A DNA stretch of 64,000 bases, taken from Ascidiaceihabitans sp034111945 (GTDB lineage: Bacteria; Pseudomonadota; Alphaproteobacteria; Rhodobacterales; Rhodobacteraceae). Each line of letters opens with the position of its first letter. The first letter of the stretch is position 1. The notes under the pieces were generated by a model. It searched no databases. It was not told where the DNA came from and worked only from the letters and a program-made list of their open reading frames with translations. Positions 16,208 through 25,184 of this stretch are shown in pieces. The position numbers were made by a program, and so were the translations under genes. The stretch covers positions 41,902 through 105,901 of the forward strand of contig JBLHSG010000015.1 of the NCBI GenBank assembly GCA_047626725.1, written 5' to 3'.

Positions 16208-17368
16208 ATGATCCGCCAATTTTCTGCCCTCTTCGCGCTGATCGTGCTGAGCATGCCTGCGCAGGCCTTTGAAACTCGCGCGACGGCTGCCTATGTGGTC
16301 GATCAAACCACCGGCACCGTGCTGTTGAACAAGAACGCAGACACGCCTTTGCCGCCCGCATCCATGTCGAAATTGATGACGCTATTCATGGCATTTGAGG
16401 CAATTCGCGATGGGCGCTTGTCCCTGAACGAAAAACTGCCCGTCTCGCAACATTCGATGGACTACGGCGGGTCAACCATGTTCCTGAACACCCGTGATCG
16501 CATTCGGGTCGAAGACCTCTTGCGCGGAATTATTGTGTTGTCTGGCAACGATGCGTGTTCGGTCATTGCCGAAGCGCTAAGCACAGATGGCACTGAAAGT
16601 GGTTTTGCGCGAATGATGACCCAGCGCGCGCAAAAAATGGGCATGACCAATTCAACATTTGCCAATTCCAACGGCTGGCCGCAGGCAGGTCATCGCATGT
16701 CTATGCGTGATTTGGCGTTGTTGGCCACACGCTTGATCGAGGATTTTCCCGAGTATTATCCGCTGTTCGCAGAGACAGATTTTCAATTTGACGGACGTGC
16801 GCCACAGAACACAAAAAACCGTAACCCATTGTTAAAGCTAGGCATTGGCGCTGATGGTTTGAAAACGGGCCACACATCCGAGGCAGGGTACGGCCTTGTC
16901 GGGTCTGCAAAACAAGGTCAACGTCGTGTGATTTTTGTGATCTCCGGTCTCGAAAGCTCAGCAGCACGTGCCCAAGAATCCGAAGCAATCGTCAACTGGT
17001 CATTCCGCCAATTCGCCCAACGTCCGCTGGCGAAAAAGGGCGAACGTATTGCCATGGCAGATGTCTGGATGGGCGAAATGCCAACTGTTGGACTGGTTCC
17101 TGAAACTGACATTTCGGTTCTTTTGCCGGTACTTGCAGGCAACGAAGTCCCCGCCGAAGTCGTCTATAGCGGCCCATTACAAACGCCGATCACCGCGGGC
17201 CAAAAGCTGGCGGAATTGGTTCTGTCCCCCGAAGGATTGCCTGAAACCCGCATCCCGTTGGTCGCCGAAAATGACGTGGCTGACGGTGGATTTATGGCAC
17301 GCCTCAGCACCGCCGCGATGAAGCTTTTGGACCGCGTAAACCAAAACCCAAACCGGAACCCATCGTGA
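16208..17368 (+). CDS. dac: D-alanyl-D-alanine carboxypeptidase (penicillin-binding protein 5/6 type)
   Basis: This 386-residue S11-family enzyme trims the terminal D-Ala from peptidoglycan pentapeptides. It has a cleavable signal peptide (about 1-20, MPAQAF) and the three active-site motifs Ser52-x-x-Lys55 (SMSK), Ser112-Gly-Asn114 (SGND) and Lys219-Thr-Gly221 (LKTGHT). A C-terminal PBP5-like beta domain (about 275-365) follows. The stop overlaps the GTG start of tmk by four bases (GTGA), indicating translational coupling. The protein is periplasmic, anchored at the inner membrane in family members by the C-terminus. Confidence 0.95.
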   Translation: MIRQFSALFALIVLSMPAQAFETRATAAYVVDQTTGTVLLNKNADTPLPPASMSKLMTLFMAFEAIRDGRLSLNEKLPVSQHSMDYGGSTMFLNTRDRIRVEDLLRGIIVLSGNDACSVIAEALSTDGTESGFARMMTQRAQKMGMTNSTFANSNGWPQAGHRMSMRDLALLATRLIEDFPEYYPLFAETDFQFDGRAPQNTKNRNPLLKLGIGADGLKTGHTSEAGYGLVGSAKQGQRRVIFVISGLESSAARAQESEAIVNWSFRQFAQRPLAKKGERIAMADVWMGEMPTVGLVPETDISVLLPVLAGNEVPAEVVYSGPLQTPITAGQKLAELVLSPEGLPETRIPLVAENDVADGGFMARLSTAAMKLLDRVNQNPNRNPS

Positions 17369-17994
17369 CATCAACCGGCACTTTTATCACGTTTGAAGGC
17401 ATCGACGGCTCTGGAAAATCCACGCAAGCACGGATGCTAGCGGATCATCTGCGCGCGCTTGGCCAAGACGTTGTGTTGACCCGCGAGCCAGGCGGCAGCC
17501 CCGGTGCCGAGGAAATTCGCGCGCTGGTTTTGCAGGGCGATCCAGATCGTTGGTCCGCTGAAACAGAGATTTTGCTGTTTGCAGCCGCGCGTCGCGATCA
17601 TCTAGAACGCACAATTCAGCCTGCAATCGAGGCTGGAAAAATAGTGATCTGCGACCGCTTTGCCGACAGTTCGCGCATGTACCAAGGACTGTCGCGCGGC
17701 GATTTGCGTGCCACCGTAGACCAACTGCACAAGCTGATGATCAAACGTGAACCCGACCTGACCATCCTGATCGATATGGACCCGACCATTGGCCACACCC
17801 GTGCCAAAGCGCGGCAAACCATCGAAGAACGTTTCGAGGATTTTGGCACTGATTTACAGGAAAAAATGCGCGCAGGATTCCTGTCTTTGGCACAAGAATT
17901 TTCAGACCGGTTTCGCGTCATTGATGGTGCGCGTGGTATTAACGAAGTCGCGCAGGACGTGGCGGATACGGTTCAAAAATCATTGGATGCGTGA
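17365..17994 (+). CDS. tmk: Thymidylate kinase
   Basis: This 209-residue P-loop kinase phosphorylates dTMP to dTDP. Visible are the Walker A motif in FEGIDGSGKSTQ, the TREPGG motif that binds the nucleotide, and DRFADSS. Arg residues in the KARQTIEERFEDF region form the lid. The start is GTG at 17365, overlapping the dac stop. In many Rhodobacterales tmk is followed directly by holB; here a Rieske oxygenase gene lies between them. Confidence 0.96.
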   Translation: MTSTGTFITFEGIDGSGKSTQARMLADHLRALGQDVVLTREPGGSPGAEEIRALVLQGDPDRWSAETEILLFAAARRDHLERTIQPAIEAGKIVICDRFADSSRMYQGLSRGDLRATVDQLHKLMIKREPDLTILIDMDPTIGHTRAKARQTIEERFEDFGTDLQEKMRAGFLSLAQEFSDRFRVIDGARGINEVAQDVADTVQKSLDA

Positions 17995-18071
17995 ACGAAA
18001 CACTTGCCGCCTCTCGTCATTTGTTTACACATATTAAAACCTAAAAACGCTCGCCCTTTTGGAGGCCCACA

Positions 18072-19112
18072 ATGTTCCTGAAAAACGCATGGTACGTCGC
18101 TGCATGGGATCACGAAGTTGTTGCTGACCTTCAGCAAGTTGTGGTTTTGGGCGAAAAAATATGCATGTTTCGCACCGCAGAAGGCGAAGTGATCGCACTA
18201 GAAGACGCCTGCCCCCATCGCAAATTACCGCTGTCCAAAGGCCGGATAAAGGACGGAAACGTTGAATGTGGCTATCACGGGTTAACCTTTGATTGCGCGG
18301 GCCAATGCGTTTGGGCCCCCGGCGGCGGGCGCATTCCATCCCAAGCAAAAGTGCGCGCGTTTCCTATTCACGAAAAATACGGCCTTGTTTGGATATGGAT
18401 GGGCAACGCCGCGATGGCTGACGCCAGCGAAATCTTCGACATTCCAAACTTTGAAAACCCGGACTGGGGGATCAATCGCGGCGATGCGATGGACCTGCAA
18501 TGCAACTATTTATACATGACCGACAACCTGCTGGACCCGACCCACGTGGCATGGGTGCACGCAGGATCATTCGGCCATGACGCGACCAAGGACACACCGT
18601 TGCGGATCACAAAAACTGATGATGCTGTCATTGTGCATCGCTGGATGATGGATGTGGAACCAGCGCCATTTTACAAGAAAGTCGTTGAATTCACTGGAAA
18701 TTGTGATCGCCTTCAACACTACGAAGTCCGCTATCCAAGTCACGCGTTGATCCGTGCTGTGTTTACGCCCGCGGGCACTGGCGGCGTCGATGGGCCACTG
18801 CATGACCAGACATTTATCATGGACAGCTATAATTTCATGACCCCCAGCAGCGAAACGGAAACCCGGTATTATTGGTTCCAATTGCGCAATATCCGCCCTG
18901 ACGATGCGGCCCTAAGCCAAATGATGACCGAAGACGTGCAGCACGCATTCGAAGAAGACCGCGCGGTTCTGAACGAGGTGCAAAAAGGCATGGATACAAA
19001 AAACTCACCCCACATTGATTTGCCGATTGATGGAGGCCAATTGCGGTTCCGTCGTCAATTACAGGCAATGATTAACGAAGAGGCGCAAGTCGACGCGCAG
19101 ATGCTGGGTTAA
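18072..19112 (+). CDS. VanA-like Rieske non-heme iron oxygenase
   Basis: This 346-residue oxygenase component resembles vanillate O-demethylase subunit A. The Rieske domain (about 1-110) shows Cys47-x-His49 (CPHRKLPL) and Cys66-x2-His69 (CGYHGLTF), which bind the 2Fe-2S cluster. The catalytic domain shows NLLDPTHVAWVHAGSFG with the His ligands of the mononuclear iron. Such enzymes demethylate methoxy-aromatics or hydroxylate related compounds, using a separate flavin-ferredoxin reductase. No VanB-like reductase is adjacent. The gene has its own ribosome site (GGAGG) after a 77-bp gap and sits between tmk and holB, an unusual place that suggests insertion into a conserved housekeeping run. The substrate is unknown. 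Confidence 0.88.
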   Translation: MFLKNAWYVAAWDHEVVADLQQVVVLGEKICMFRTAEGEVIALEDACPHRKLPLSKGRIKDGNVECGYHGLTFDCAGQCVWAPGGGRIPSQAKVRAFPIHEKYGLVWIWMGNAAMADASEIFDIPNFENPDWGINRGDAMDLQCNYLYMTDNLLDPTHVAWVHAGSFGHDATKDTPLRITKTDDAVIVHRWMMDVEPAPFYKKVVEFTGNCDRLQHYEVRYPSHALIRAVFTPAGTGGVDGPLHDQTFIMDSYNFMTPSSETETRYYWFQLRNIRPDDAALSQMMTEDVQHAFEEDRAVLNEVQKGMDTKNSPHIDLPIDGGQLRFRRQLQAMINEEAQVDAQMLG

Positions 19113-19153
19113 ACCCATTTCCACGGCGCAGGTCCGGTGCTACATCATTGATC

Positions 19154-20269
19154 ATGGCTGACGAAATTTCTGATCCGACCCAAGTATCTGGCGCACCGCA
19201 TCCGCGTGAAACCGATCAATTGATCGGCCAAGACGCTGCGCAAACTGCATTTTTGGATGCGTTCAATTCGGAACGCCTGCATCACGCGTGGATGTTGACC
19301 GGTCCGCGTGGTGTCGGAAAAGCCACCTTGGCGTGGAAAATAGCTAAATTCCTGCTCGCGACGCCGGACCCTGGCGGCGATGATATGTTTGGCGCGCCGC
19401 CTGCCCCAACATCGTTGGCAATATCGCCGGATCATCCCGTCGCACACCGTATTGCGGCTGGCGCTGATCCCGGGCTTGTTGCTGTGAACCGCACCCCGAA
19501 TGAAAAAACAGGGCGCATGCGCGATCAAATCGTTGTCGATGATATTCGCAAATTGTCTGGGTTTTTCCAACTGTCCGCCACAGATGGCGGGCGTCGTGTT
19601 GTGATTGTGGATGCGGCCGATGACATGAACACCCAAGCGGCGAATGCCCTGCTTAAAATGCTAGAAGAACCACCAGAACGCGCGACCTTACTGTTGATCA
19701 CCCACCAACCTTCACGCCTGTTGCCGACCATCCGGTCGCGTTGCCGAACACTGCGGTTGAACACGTTGTCAGGCACGGACATGCAAACGGCGATGTTGAA
19801 TGCAGGCGTCGATGCAGGGCAAACCGGAACCGCGCTTGCGGAGCTGTCTGGCGGGTCCGTGGGCGAAGCGATGCGTCTGTCGTTGCTAGGTGGTCTCGAA
19901 ATTTACAGCGAAATCATTGGCTTGCTTGGCACGTTGCCGCAACTTGATCGCGCACGTACCCTTCGTTTGGCCGAAGCCGCCGCGCAACGTGGGGCTGCCG
20001 AAAAGCTAGATTTATTGTTTACGCTGCTGGAAATCGCACTTGCCCGTTTGGCGCGCACAGGTGCGACGGGCACCCCGCCCGCAGGTGAAGCAGCCCCAAA
20101 CGAGGCCGCGATCCTAATGCGTTTGGCGCAAACACCGCATCAGGGACGCGCGTGGGCAGACATAGGCCAAGAAGCGCTGGCGCGGGCCCGTCACGGGAGG
20201 GCCGTTAACCTTGACCCCGCCGCCCTCGTCCTAGATACGATGTTCAAAATTCAAGGTGCCGCAGCATGA
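19154..20269 (+). CDS. holB: DNA polymerase III subunit delta prime
   Basis: This 371-residue AAA+ clamp-loader subunit has a degenerate P-loop GPRGVGKATLAWK near the N-terminus, the usual delta-prime pattern. Conserved segments include LIGQDAAQTAFLDAF, LKMLEEPPERATLLLITHQPSRLLPTIRSRCRTL and a C-terminal helical domain. It helps load the beta sliding clamp. I chose ATG 19154 over the TTG at 19148. The stop overlaps the tatD start by four bases (ATGA), so the two are coupled. Confidence 0.95.
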   Translation: MADEISDPTQVSGAPHPRETDQLIGQDAAQTAFLDAFNSERLHHAWMLTGPRGVGKATLAWKIAKFLLATPDPGGDDMFGAPPAPTSLAISPDHPVAHRIAAGADPGLVAVNRTPNEKTGRMRDQIVVDDIRKLSGFFQLSATDGGRRVVIVDAADDMNTQAANALLKMLEEPPERATLLLITHQPSRLLPTIRSRCRTLRLNTLSGTDMQTAMLNAGVDAGQTGTALAELSGGSVGEAMRLSLLGGLEIYSEIIGLLGTLPQLDRARTLRLAEAAAQRGAAEKLDLLFTLLEIALARLARTGATGTPPAGEAAPNEAAILMRLAQTPHQGRAWADIGQEALARARHGRAVNLDPAALVLDTMFKIQGAAA

Positions 20270-21081
20270 GCATGGCGATGACAAACCCCGAAATCACTGA
20301 CAGCCACTGCCATTTGGATTTTCCAGATTTCGAAGGCCAGTTGCCGCAAATTATCGAAAATGCAAAAGCCGCCGGCGTCACGCGCATGGTCACGATCTGC
20401 ACAAAATTGCGGACTGAGCCACAGGTCCGTGCCATTGCCGAAGCACACGCACCGGTATTTTATGCTGCAGGAACCCACCCGATGAGCGCGGCGTCTGAAC
20501 CACTTACGTCTGTCGATGAACTGGTCGCGATGGCGCAGCACCCGAAATTTGTTGGCATCGGCGAGACCGGATTAGACTATCACTACACCGCTGAAAGTGC
20601 TGAAATTCAAAAACAATCGCTGCGCATTCACATTGCGGCGGCCCGAAAAACTGGCCTACCGCTGATCATTCACGCCCGCGCCGCTGACGACGACATGGCC
20701 CGAATTCTGGCAGAAGAACACGCAAACGGCGCGTATTCATGTGTCATGCACTGTTTTTCGTCCTCTCCTGAACTGGCGAAAGCTGCCCTTAATTTGGGTT
20801 TTTATCTGTCAATGTCGGGCATCTCGGCCTTTCCAAAAAGCCAACCGATCCGAGATATTTTTGCAAGCGCATCCGTGGACCGGATACTTGTCGAAACAGA
20901 TGCGCCGTATTTAGCGCCCCCACCCCATCGCGGCAAACGCAATGAACCGGCGTACACGGCACACACCGCGCGCGTCGGAGCAGAGGTGTTCGGGATGGAA
21001 TACGCAGAATTTGCGGCCCAAACCCAAGTAAACTTTGAACGTCTTTTCGCCAAAGCTGCGGCATATGAGGCCAGCACATAA
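20266..21081 (+). CDS. tatD: TatD-family metal-dependent hydrolase
   Basis: This 271-residue TIM-barrel nuclease-type hydrolase has HxH metal ligands in DSHCHLDFPDF, the Glu in GIGETGLDYHY, His in LIIHARAADDD and MHCFSSSPEL, and Asp in ETDAPYLAPPPHRGKRNEP. TatD proteins are DNases with 3' exonuclease activity; some homologues act as D-aminoacyl-tRNA deacylases. It is flanked by holB (4-bp overlap) and the MBL hydrolase (1-bp overlap), the standard Rhodobacterales order. Confidence 0.94.
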   Translation: MSMAMTNPEITDSHCHLDFPDFEGQLPQIIENAKAAGVTRMVTICTKLRTEPQVRAIAEAHAPVFYAAGTHPMSAASEPLTSVDELVAMAQHPKFVGIGETGLDYHYTAESAEIQKQSLRIHIAAARKTGLPLIIHARAADDDMARILAEEHANGAYSCVMHCFSSSPELAKAALNLGFYLSMSGISAFPKSQPIRDIFASASVDRILVETDAPYLAPPPHRGKRNEPAYTAHTARVGAEVFGMEYAEFAAQTQVNFERLFAKAAAYEAST

Positions 21082-21881
21082 TGGCGCAACTGAAGTTCAC
21101 CATTTTAGGATGTGGATCATCAGGCGGCGTGCCACGTTTGGGCGGACACTGGGGCGCATGCGATCCTGAAAACCCGAAGAACCACCGGCGCCGTTGTTCT
21201 TTGTTAGTTGAAAAAATCGGCCCTGAGGGCACAACATCCGTGCTCATTGACACCACGCCGGACATGCGCAGCCAATTGCTGGATGCCAAAGTGGGGCGGC
21301 TGGACGGCGTCATTTACACGCACAGTCATGCCGATCACGTTCATGGTATCGACGATCTGCGTATGATCGTGATTAACATGCGCGCGCGGCTTCCTGTTTG
21401 GGCTGATGTGCCGACGCGTGCAGCATTGATTGAACGGTTTGGCTACGTTTTTGTCCAACCAGAGTGGTCATCCTACCCGCCAATTTTGGAACTGAACCCA
21501 ATCGAAGGGGACGTCATGATCGACGGCCCGGGTGGGAAAATCACGTTCACCCCGTTTGAAGTTAACCACGGTGGCATGGACGCGTTAGGTTTTCGGATCG
21601 ATAATGTCGTTTACCTGCCCGATGTCGCAAAAATTCCGGACGCGGCATGGCCACTCATGGATAATTTAGATTGTTGGATCGTTGATGCCCTGCGCCGTGA
21701 ACCGCACCCAACCCATTCGCATTTGGCCCAAACGCTTGAATGGATCGACAAGGTTGCACCCAAGACTGCCGTTCTGACAAACATGCACAATGACCTAGAT
21801 TACGCGACGGTTGCTGCGGAAACGCCAGACCACATCCAACCTGCATTTGACGGGCTAACGTTAACATTTGAGACATCGTAA
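21081..21881 (+). CDS. PhnP-like metallo-beta-lactamase-fold hydrolase
   Basis: This 266-residue MBL-fold enzyme carries the metal motif THSHADHVHGIDDLR and a Gly/Cys N-terminal stretch ILGCGSSGGVPRLG characteristic of the PhnP/RNase Z-like subgroup. Known relatives hydrolyse cyclic phosphodiesters, such as 5-phosphoribosyl 1,2-cyclic phosphate in the C-P lyase pathway. Its fixed place behind tatD rather than in a phn operon argues for a general repair or housekeeping role. The ATG overlaps the tatD TAA by one base. Substrate unassigned. Confidence 0.88.
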   Translation: MAQLKFTILGCGSSGGVPRLGGHWGACDPENPKNHRRRCSLLVEKIGPEGTTSVLIDTTPDMRSQLLDAKVGRLDGVIYTHSHADHVHGIDDLRMIVINMRARLPVWADVPTRAALIERFGYVFVQPEWSSYPPILELNPIEGDVMIDGPGGKITFTPFEVNHGGMDALGFRIDNVVYLPDVAKIPDAAWPLMDNLDCWIVDALRREPHPTHSHLAQTLEWIDKVAPKTAVLTNMHNDLDYATVAAETPDHIQPAFDGLTLTFETS

Positions 21882-21927
21882 AACGCTGACGTAAAACATC
21901 ACAGACCAGAGAAACTGACCTTCGATC

Positions 21928-22857
21928 ATGCAAATTCTTATCGATATTATTCTGCCTGTGTTTTTGGTTATCGGCTTCGGCTATGTCGCCGTTTGGCGCG
22001 GTTTTTTCCCGATGAGCGGTGTCGATGGGTTGATGAAATTCACCCAAAGCTTTGCAATCCCGTGCTTGTTGTTTCAGGCGATTGCAAAAATCGATATCCA
22101 AGCGTCATTTCATCCTGGTTTGCTGTTCAGCTTTTATACCGGTGCAGCGGTCTGTTTTGCCCTTGGGCTATTTGGTGCCCGCCTGTTTCTAAAACGCGAT
22201 TGGGAAGACTGCGTTGCGATTGGGTTTTGCTGCTTGTTTTCCAACTCGGTCCTGTTGGGATTGCCGATAAGTGAGCGCGCTTTTGGCCCTGATGCATTGA
22301 CGGGGAACTACGCAATCATCGCTCTGCATTCACCATTTTGCTACGGTTTGGGCATTACAGTGATGGAAATTACGCGAAACCGAGGGCAATCCGTGTTCGT
22401 CATGGCCCGTGCTGTCGGGCGCGCAATGTTTCGCAACGCCTTGGTTCTAGCAATTTTATGTGGATTTGCCGTGAACCTGCTGGGTGTCAGCCTGCCCAAA
22501 GTCATGGACGACGCGCTAAGTTTGATTGTCCGCGCCGCCCTGCCCGCAGCACTGTTTTCATTGGGCGGCATATTGCTACAGTACAAACCCGAAGGCGACA
22601 AATTGGCGATCGCTATGGTGTGTGTGATCGGGCTTTGTATCCATCCGGCATTGGTCTGGGGCATGGGCAGCGCGCTATCTGTACCACCTGATTTTTTCCA
22701 ATCAGGGGTGTTAACGGCCGCAATGGCCCCCGGCGTAAATGCCTATATTTTTGCAAATATGTACGGCAGGGCACGACGCGTTGCGGCCTCAAGCGTTTTA
22801 ATCGCTACGGGGGCCTCATTGTTTACTGTTTGGCTTTGGTTGATGGCCCTCGGGTAG
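21928..22857 (+). CDS. AEC-family (auxin efflux carrier-like) permease
   Basis: This 309-residue membrane protein has about ten predicted transmembrane helices in two halves, the fold of the bile/arsenite/auxin-carrier group; it starts directly with a helix (MQILIDIILPVFLVIGFGYVAV). Bacterial AEC members move organic acids such as malate or malonate; the substrate here is not evident. Its 3' end overlaps the convergent YihY/BrkB gene by 35 bp. Confidence 0.87.
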   Translation: MQILIDIILPVFLVIGFGYVAVWRGFFPMSGVDGLMKFTQSFAIPCLLFQAIAKIDIQASFHPGLLFSFYTGAAVCFALGLFGARLFLKRDWEDCVAIGFCCLFSNSVLLGLPISERAFGPDALTGNYAIIALHSPFCYGLGITVMEITRNRGQSVFVMARAVGRAMFRNALVLAILCGFAVNLLGVSLPKVMDDALSLIVRAALPAALFSLGGILLQYKPEGDKLAIAMVCVIGLCIHPALVWGMGSALSVPPDFFQSGVLTAAMAPGVNAYIFANMYGRARRVAASSVLIATGASLFTVWLWLMALG

Positions 22858-23674
22858 AACGTTTTTCCAATTCGGCATTCAAAGCGCCGCCTAAAAGCAC
22901 CAGCCATGCGCTGATAAACAGCCACATCAACATTGCGATCACAGCGCCGATTGATCCATAAACTTCGTTGTATGCACCAAAGTTTTTCAAATAAATTGAA
23001 AATCCTGACGATGCAGCTGCCCAACACAATGTCGCAAAAATCGCCCCCGGCATAACCAGACGCGTCAAACGATCTGCACGATTTGGACCAAGCCGGTAAA
23101 TGATCAAAAATCCGGCCAGTAAAACGCTGAGCGCGACCGTCCACCTTGCGATGTCTAAACCCAAGCCAGCCCAAGGCCCCAATGGTAAAAAGGCCATGAT
23201 CACTGGAACCAAAACGACGCAAGCAATAGCGGTGACGGCAACCCCGATCAGGGCAACGGTAAGCATCAGAGCACGTAAATAGTGCGCAAAACCTTGACGA
23301 TTTGGTACTTTGTAAATTGCGTTCAGACCACGCATCAGCGCCGCGACACCTGCGCGCGCCGACCAAATTGCCAGTACCAAAGACACAAGTGATGCCCACC
23401 CAAGGGTTAACCCGTCAGCTCTGGATAATGCCCTGAGTTGCGTATCGATGAGCTTAAATACATCTTGTGGCAGAACCGCTTTGAACTCTGAAACCTGCTC
23501 AGCAACGGCAGCTGGATCACCAACAACACCCCAGATCGCAATCACGGTTGCGAGCCCGGGGAACACGGCCAAGATGCTATAAAAAGCAACACCTGCTGCG
23601 ATGAGGCTAAGGTTACGTTCGTCCATCATACGAAACACGCGTTGCAACACGTGCCATAGTTTCAAATACTGCAT
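22823..23674 (-). CDS. YihY/BrkB-family inner-membrane protein
   Basis: This 283-residue integral membrane protein has about six transmembrane helices and family signatures NLSLIAAGVAFYSILAVFP, LGWASLVSLVLAIWSARAGVAALMRGLNAIY and IGAVIAMLMWLFISAWLVLLGGALNAELE. The old name ribonuclease BN is a known misannotation; the function is unsettled, with transport or efflux suggested. The last 35 bp lie antisense to the end of the AEC gene. Confidence 0.9.
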   Translation of the reverse strand: MQYLKLWHVLQRVFRMMDERNLSLIAAGVAFYSILAVFPGLATVIAIWGVVGDPAAVAEQVSEFKAVLPQDVFKLIDTQLRALSRADGLTLGWASLVSLVLAIWSARAGVAALMRGLNAIYKVPNRQGFAHYLRALMLTVALIGVAVTAIACVVLVPVIMAFLPLGPWAGLGLDIARWTVALSVLLAGFLIIYRLGPNRADRLTRLVMPGAIFATLCWAAASSGFSIYLKNFGAYNEVYGSIGAVIAMLMWLFISAWLVLLGGALNAELEKRSTRGPSTKAKQ

Positions 23675-23854
23675 TTCGTAAACCCCGGCTGAACTCTGAA
23701 CAGGATATACAGCTAGTGTTCGCGCTTCAATGTGCGAGCAGTTTGTTTCAATACACAGACGAGGATTGTAAATTTTTTGGGAACGTCATGCTGTCTCGTG
23801 TTTTTAGTTTACCCTGACCTGTCATCGGAAAAATCCAGATCATTCCTCGTTTGG

Positions 23855-24556
23855 TCAATCCGGCCCTACTTCCTTCGAGGCGTTTAGAACGATAGCATCG
23901 ACTTCTTCCAAACTGGCCCAGAGTCCCAAACACCGCTTTTCAATCGAGGCCAGTTCATGCCCCAATGGGCTATGCGGTTGGTAAACACGCGTTCTAAGAG
24001 ATCGCAATTCTTGAATAATACTAGAAATTTTTGGCTGAAGAGCACTGACATGATGATGTTTCAAAAGAGACATCAGAGTATCCAAACGTTGTTTCATGTC
24101 GGCAAGTTCTGATGGTCTAGCCTCCGCAGCCGCGATTGCCGACAACACGAGTGTGTGCAACGTTTGGGGACTCAGAGCATCCTTGGGGATGTAATCCTGA
24201 CACCCATTCTTCATGGCGCGCACCGCGACTTTTGATTGATCATCACCTGCAATCATTACTGTGGCTGCGCTGTGGTTTCGTTCGTGCTTTTGTATTTGCG
24301 CCAAAGCTTCAAGCCCATCGCCTTGGGGCAACTGAAAGTCGATTAAGACAACGTCAAAATCTTTGCTGTCTAAATTTAGGCTTAGTGCATCTAGGCTTTC
24401 AACTTCACTCAAGTGAAATCCGCTGCCGATGCTTTCAAACATCCGCCGAATGCGTTTACGGTCAAATTGATTATCATCCAGAATGAGGATGCTTACATCA
24501 CTTGGTGCCACTGGCATCGTCGCCAATGTGTTATCAAAAGCCAAAGCACTTTTCAT
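23855..24556 (-). CDS. Response regulator with alpha-helical C-terminal region, no DNA-binding domain seen
   Basis: This 233-residue protein has an N-terminal receiver domain (about 20-145) with phosphoacceptor Asp73 in VVLIDFQLPQGDG, acidic Asp27-Asp28 and conserved Lys125 (YIPKDAL). Residues 150-233 are predicted mostly helical and match no output domain I know; there is no HTH, GGDEF, EAL or HATPase signature. It lies downstream of the second response regulator and the large histidine kinase on the same strand, with a gap of 144 bp. It likely works as a phosphoacceptor or protein-interaction module in that pathway. The start could also be Met14. Confidence 0.82.
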   Translation of the reverse strand: MKSALAFDNTLATMPVAPSDVSILILDDNQFDRKRIRRMFESIGSGFHLSEVESLDALSLNLDSKDFDVVLIDFQLPQGDGLEALAQIQKHERNHSAATVMIAGDDQSKVAVRAMKNGCQDYIPKDALSPQTLHTLVLSAIAAAEARPSELADMKQRLDTLMSLLKHHHVSALQPKISSIIQELRSLRTRVYQPHSPLGHELASIEKRCLGLWASLEEVDAIVLNASKEVGPD

Positions 24557-24700
24557 GTTACCCTCAACATATTGTTGGTCATCGTCTATCCGCTACAGAA
24601 TATTGCTTCAGTAGCGTTGATGACCAATTAATGCTGCGGCCTGCTCCCTGCCAAAGCGTTCACAACGTGTGAATATCCGCCTAAGCAAACACGGATTACT

Positions 24701-25162
24701 TTAGCGCGGAAGTTCGACAACTTTAGTGTATATATCGATCATGTTCAAAGCACGGGTAAAACTATCGCCCAAATCATCCTTAACGATATAGCCTGCGATG
24801 TTGGCGCTATATGCCGCAGCGACGTCTTTGGGTGAATCGGATGTCGACAATACAAAGATCACTGCACGCTGTAGCGAAGGATCGTTTCGCACCTCTTCGA
24901 GAAACTCGAAGCCATCCATTCGCGGCATATTGAGATCAAGCGTGACCAAATAAGGCGGCAAAAGCTTATCGCCTTGGCATTCTCCGCGCATCATATCCAA
25001 TGCTTCCTGTCCGTCGCATGCAACGACCACTGGGTTAATGATCTTCAACTTTCGCAGGGCTCTTTTAATGGCCATCACAGTGACCTGGTCATCATCTACG
25101 ATCAAGAATTTTACTGGATCCGTCTTCACGTCAAAAATTGACCCCATTTGATGTTCACTCAT
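24701..25162 (-). CDS. Single-domain CheY/Rcp1-like response regulator
   Basis: This 153-residue receiver-only protein has Asp23-Asp25 (IVDDD), phosphoacceptor Asp76 (VTLDLNMPRMDG), Thr/Ser in VLSTSDS and Lys128 (YIVKDD). The inserted loop before the phosphorylation strand (GECQGDKLLPPYLV) is typical of the Rcp1-like receivers that partner phytochrome-type kinases. It starts 22 bp after the histidine kinase stop, so the two form an operon and the kinase is its probable phosphodonor. Confidence 0.9.
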   Translation of the reverse strand: MSEHQMGSIFDVKTDPVKFLIVDDDQVTVMAIKRALRKLKIINPVVVACDGQEALDMMRGECQGDKLLPPYLVTLDLNMPRMDGFEFLEEVRNDPSLQRAVIFVLSTSDSPKDVAAAYSANIAGYIVKDDLGDSFTRALNMIDIYTKVVELPR

Positions 25163-25184
25163 ATCCGCTCACTCCCGATTTTTT

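Noticed and set aside
22823..23674. Calling the YihY/BrkB protein ribonuclease BN.
   Set aside because: This is a historical misannotation; the sequence is an integral membrane protein without nuclease motifs.
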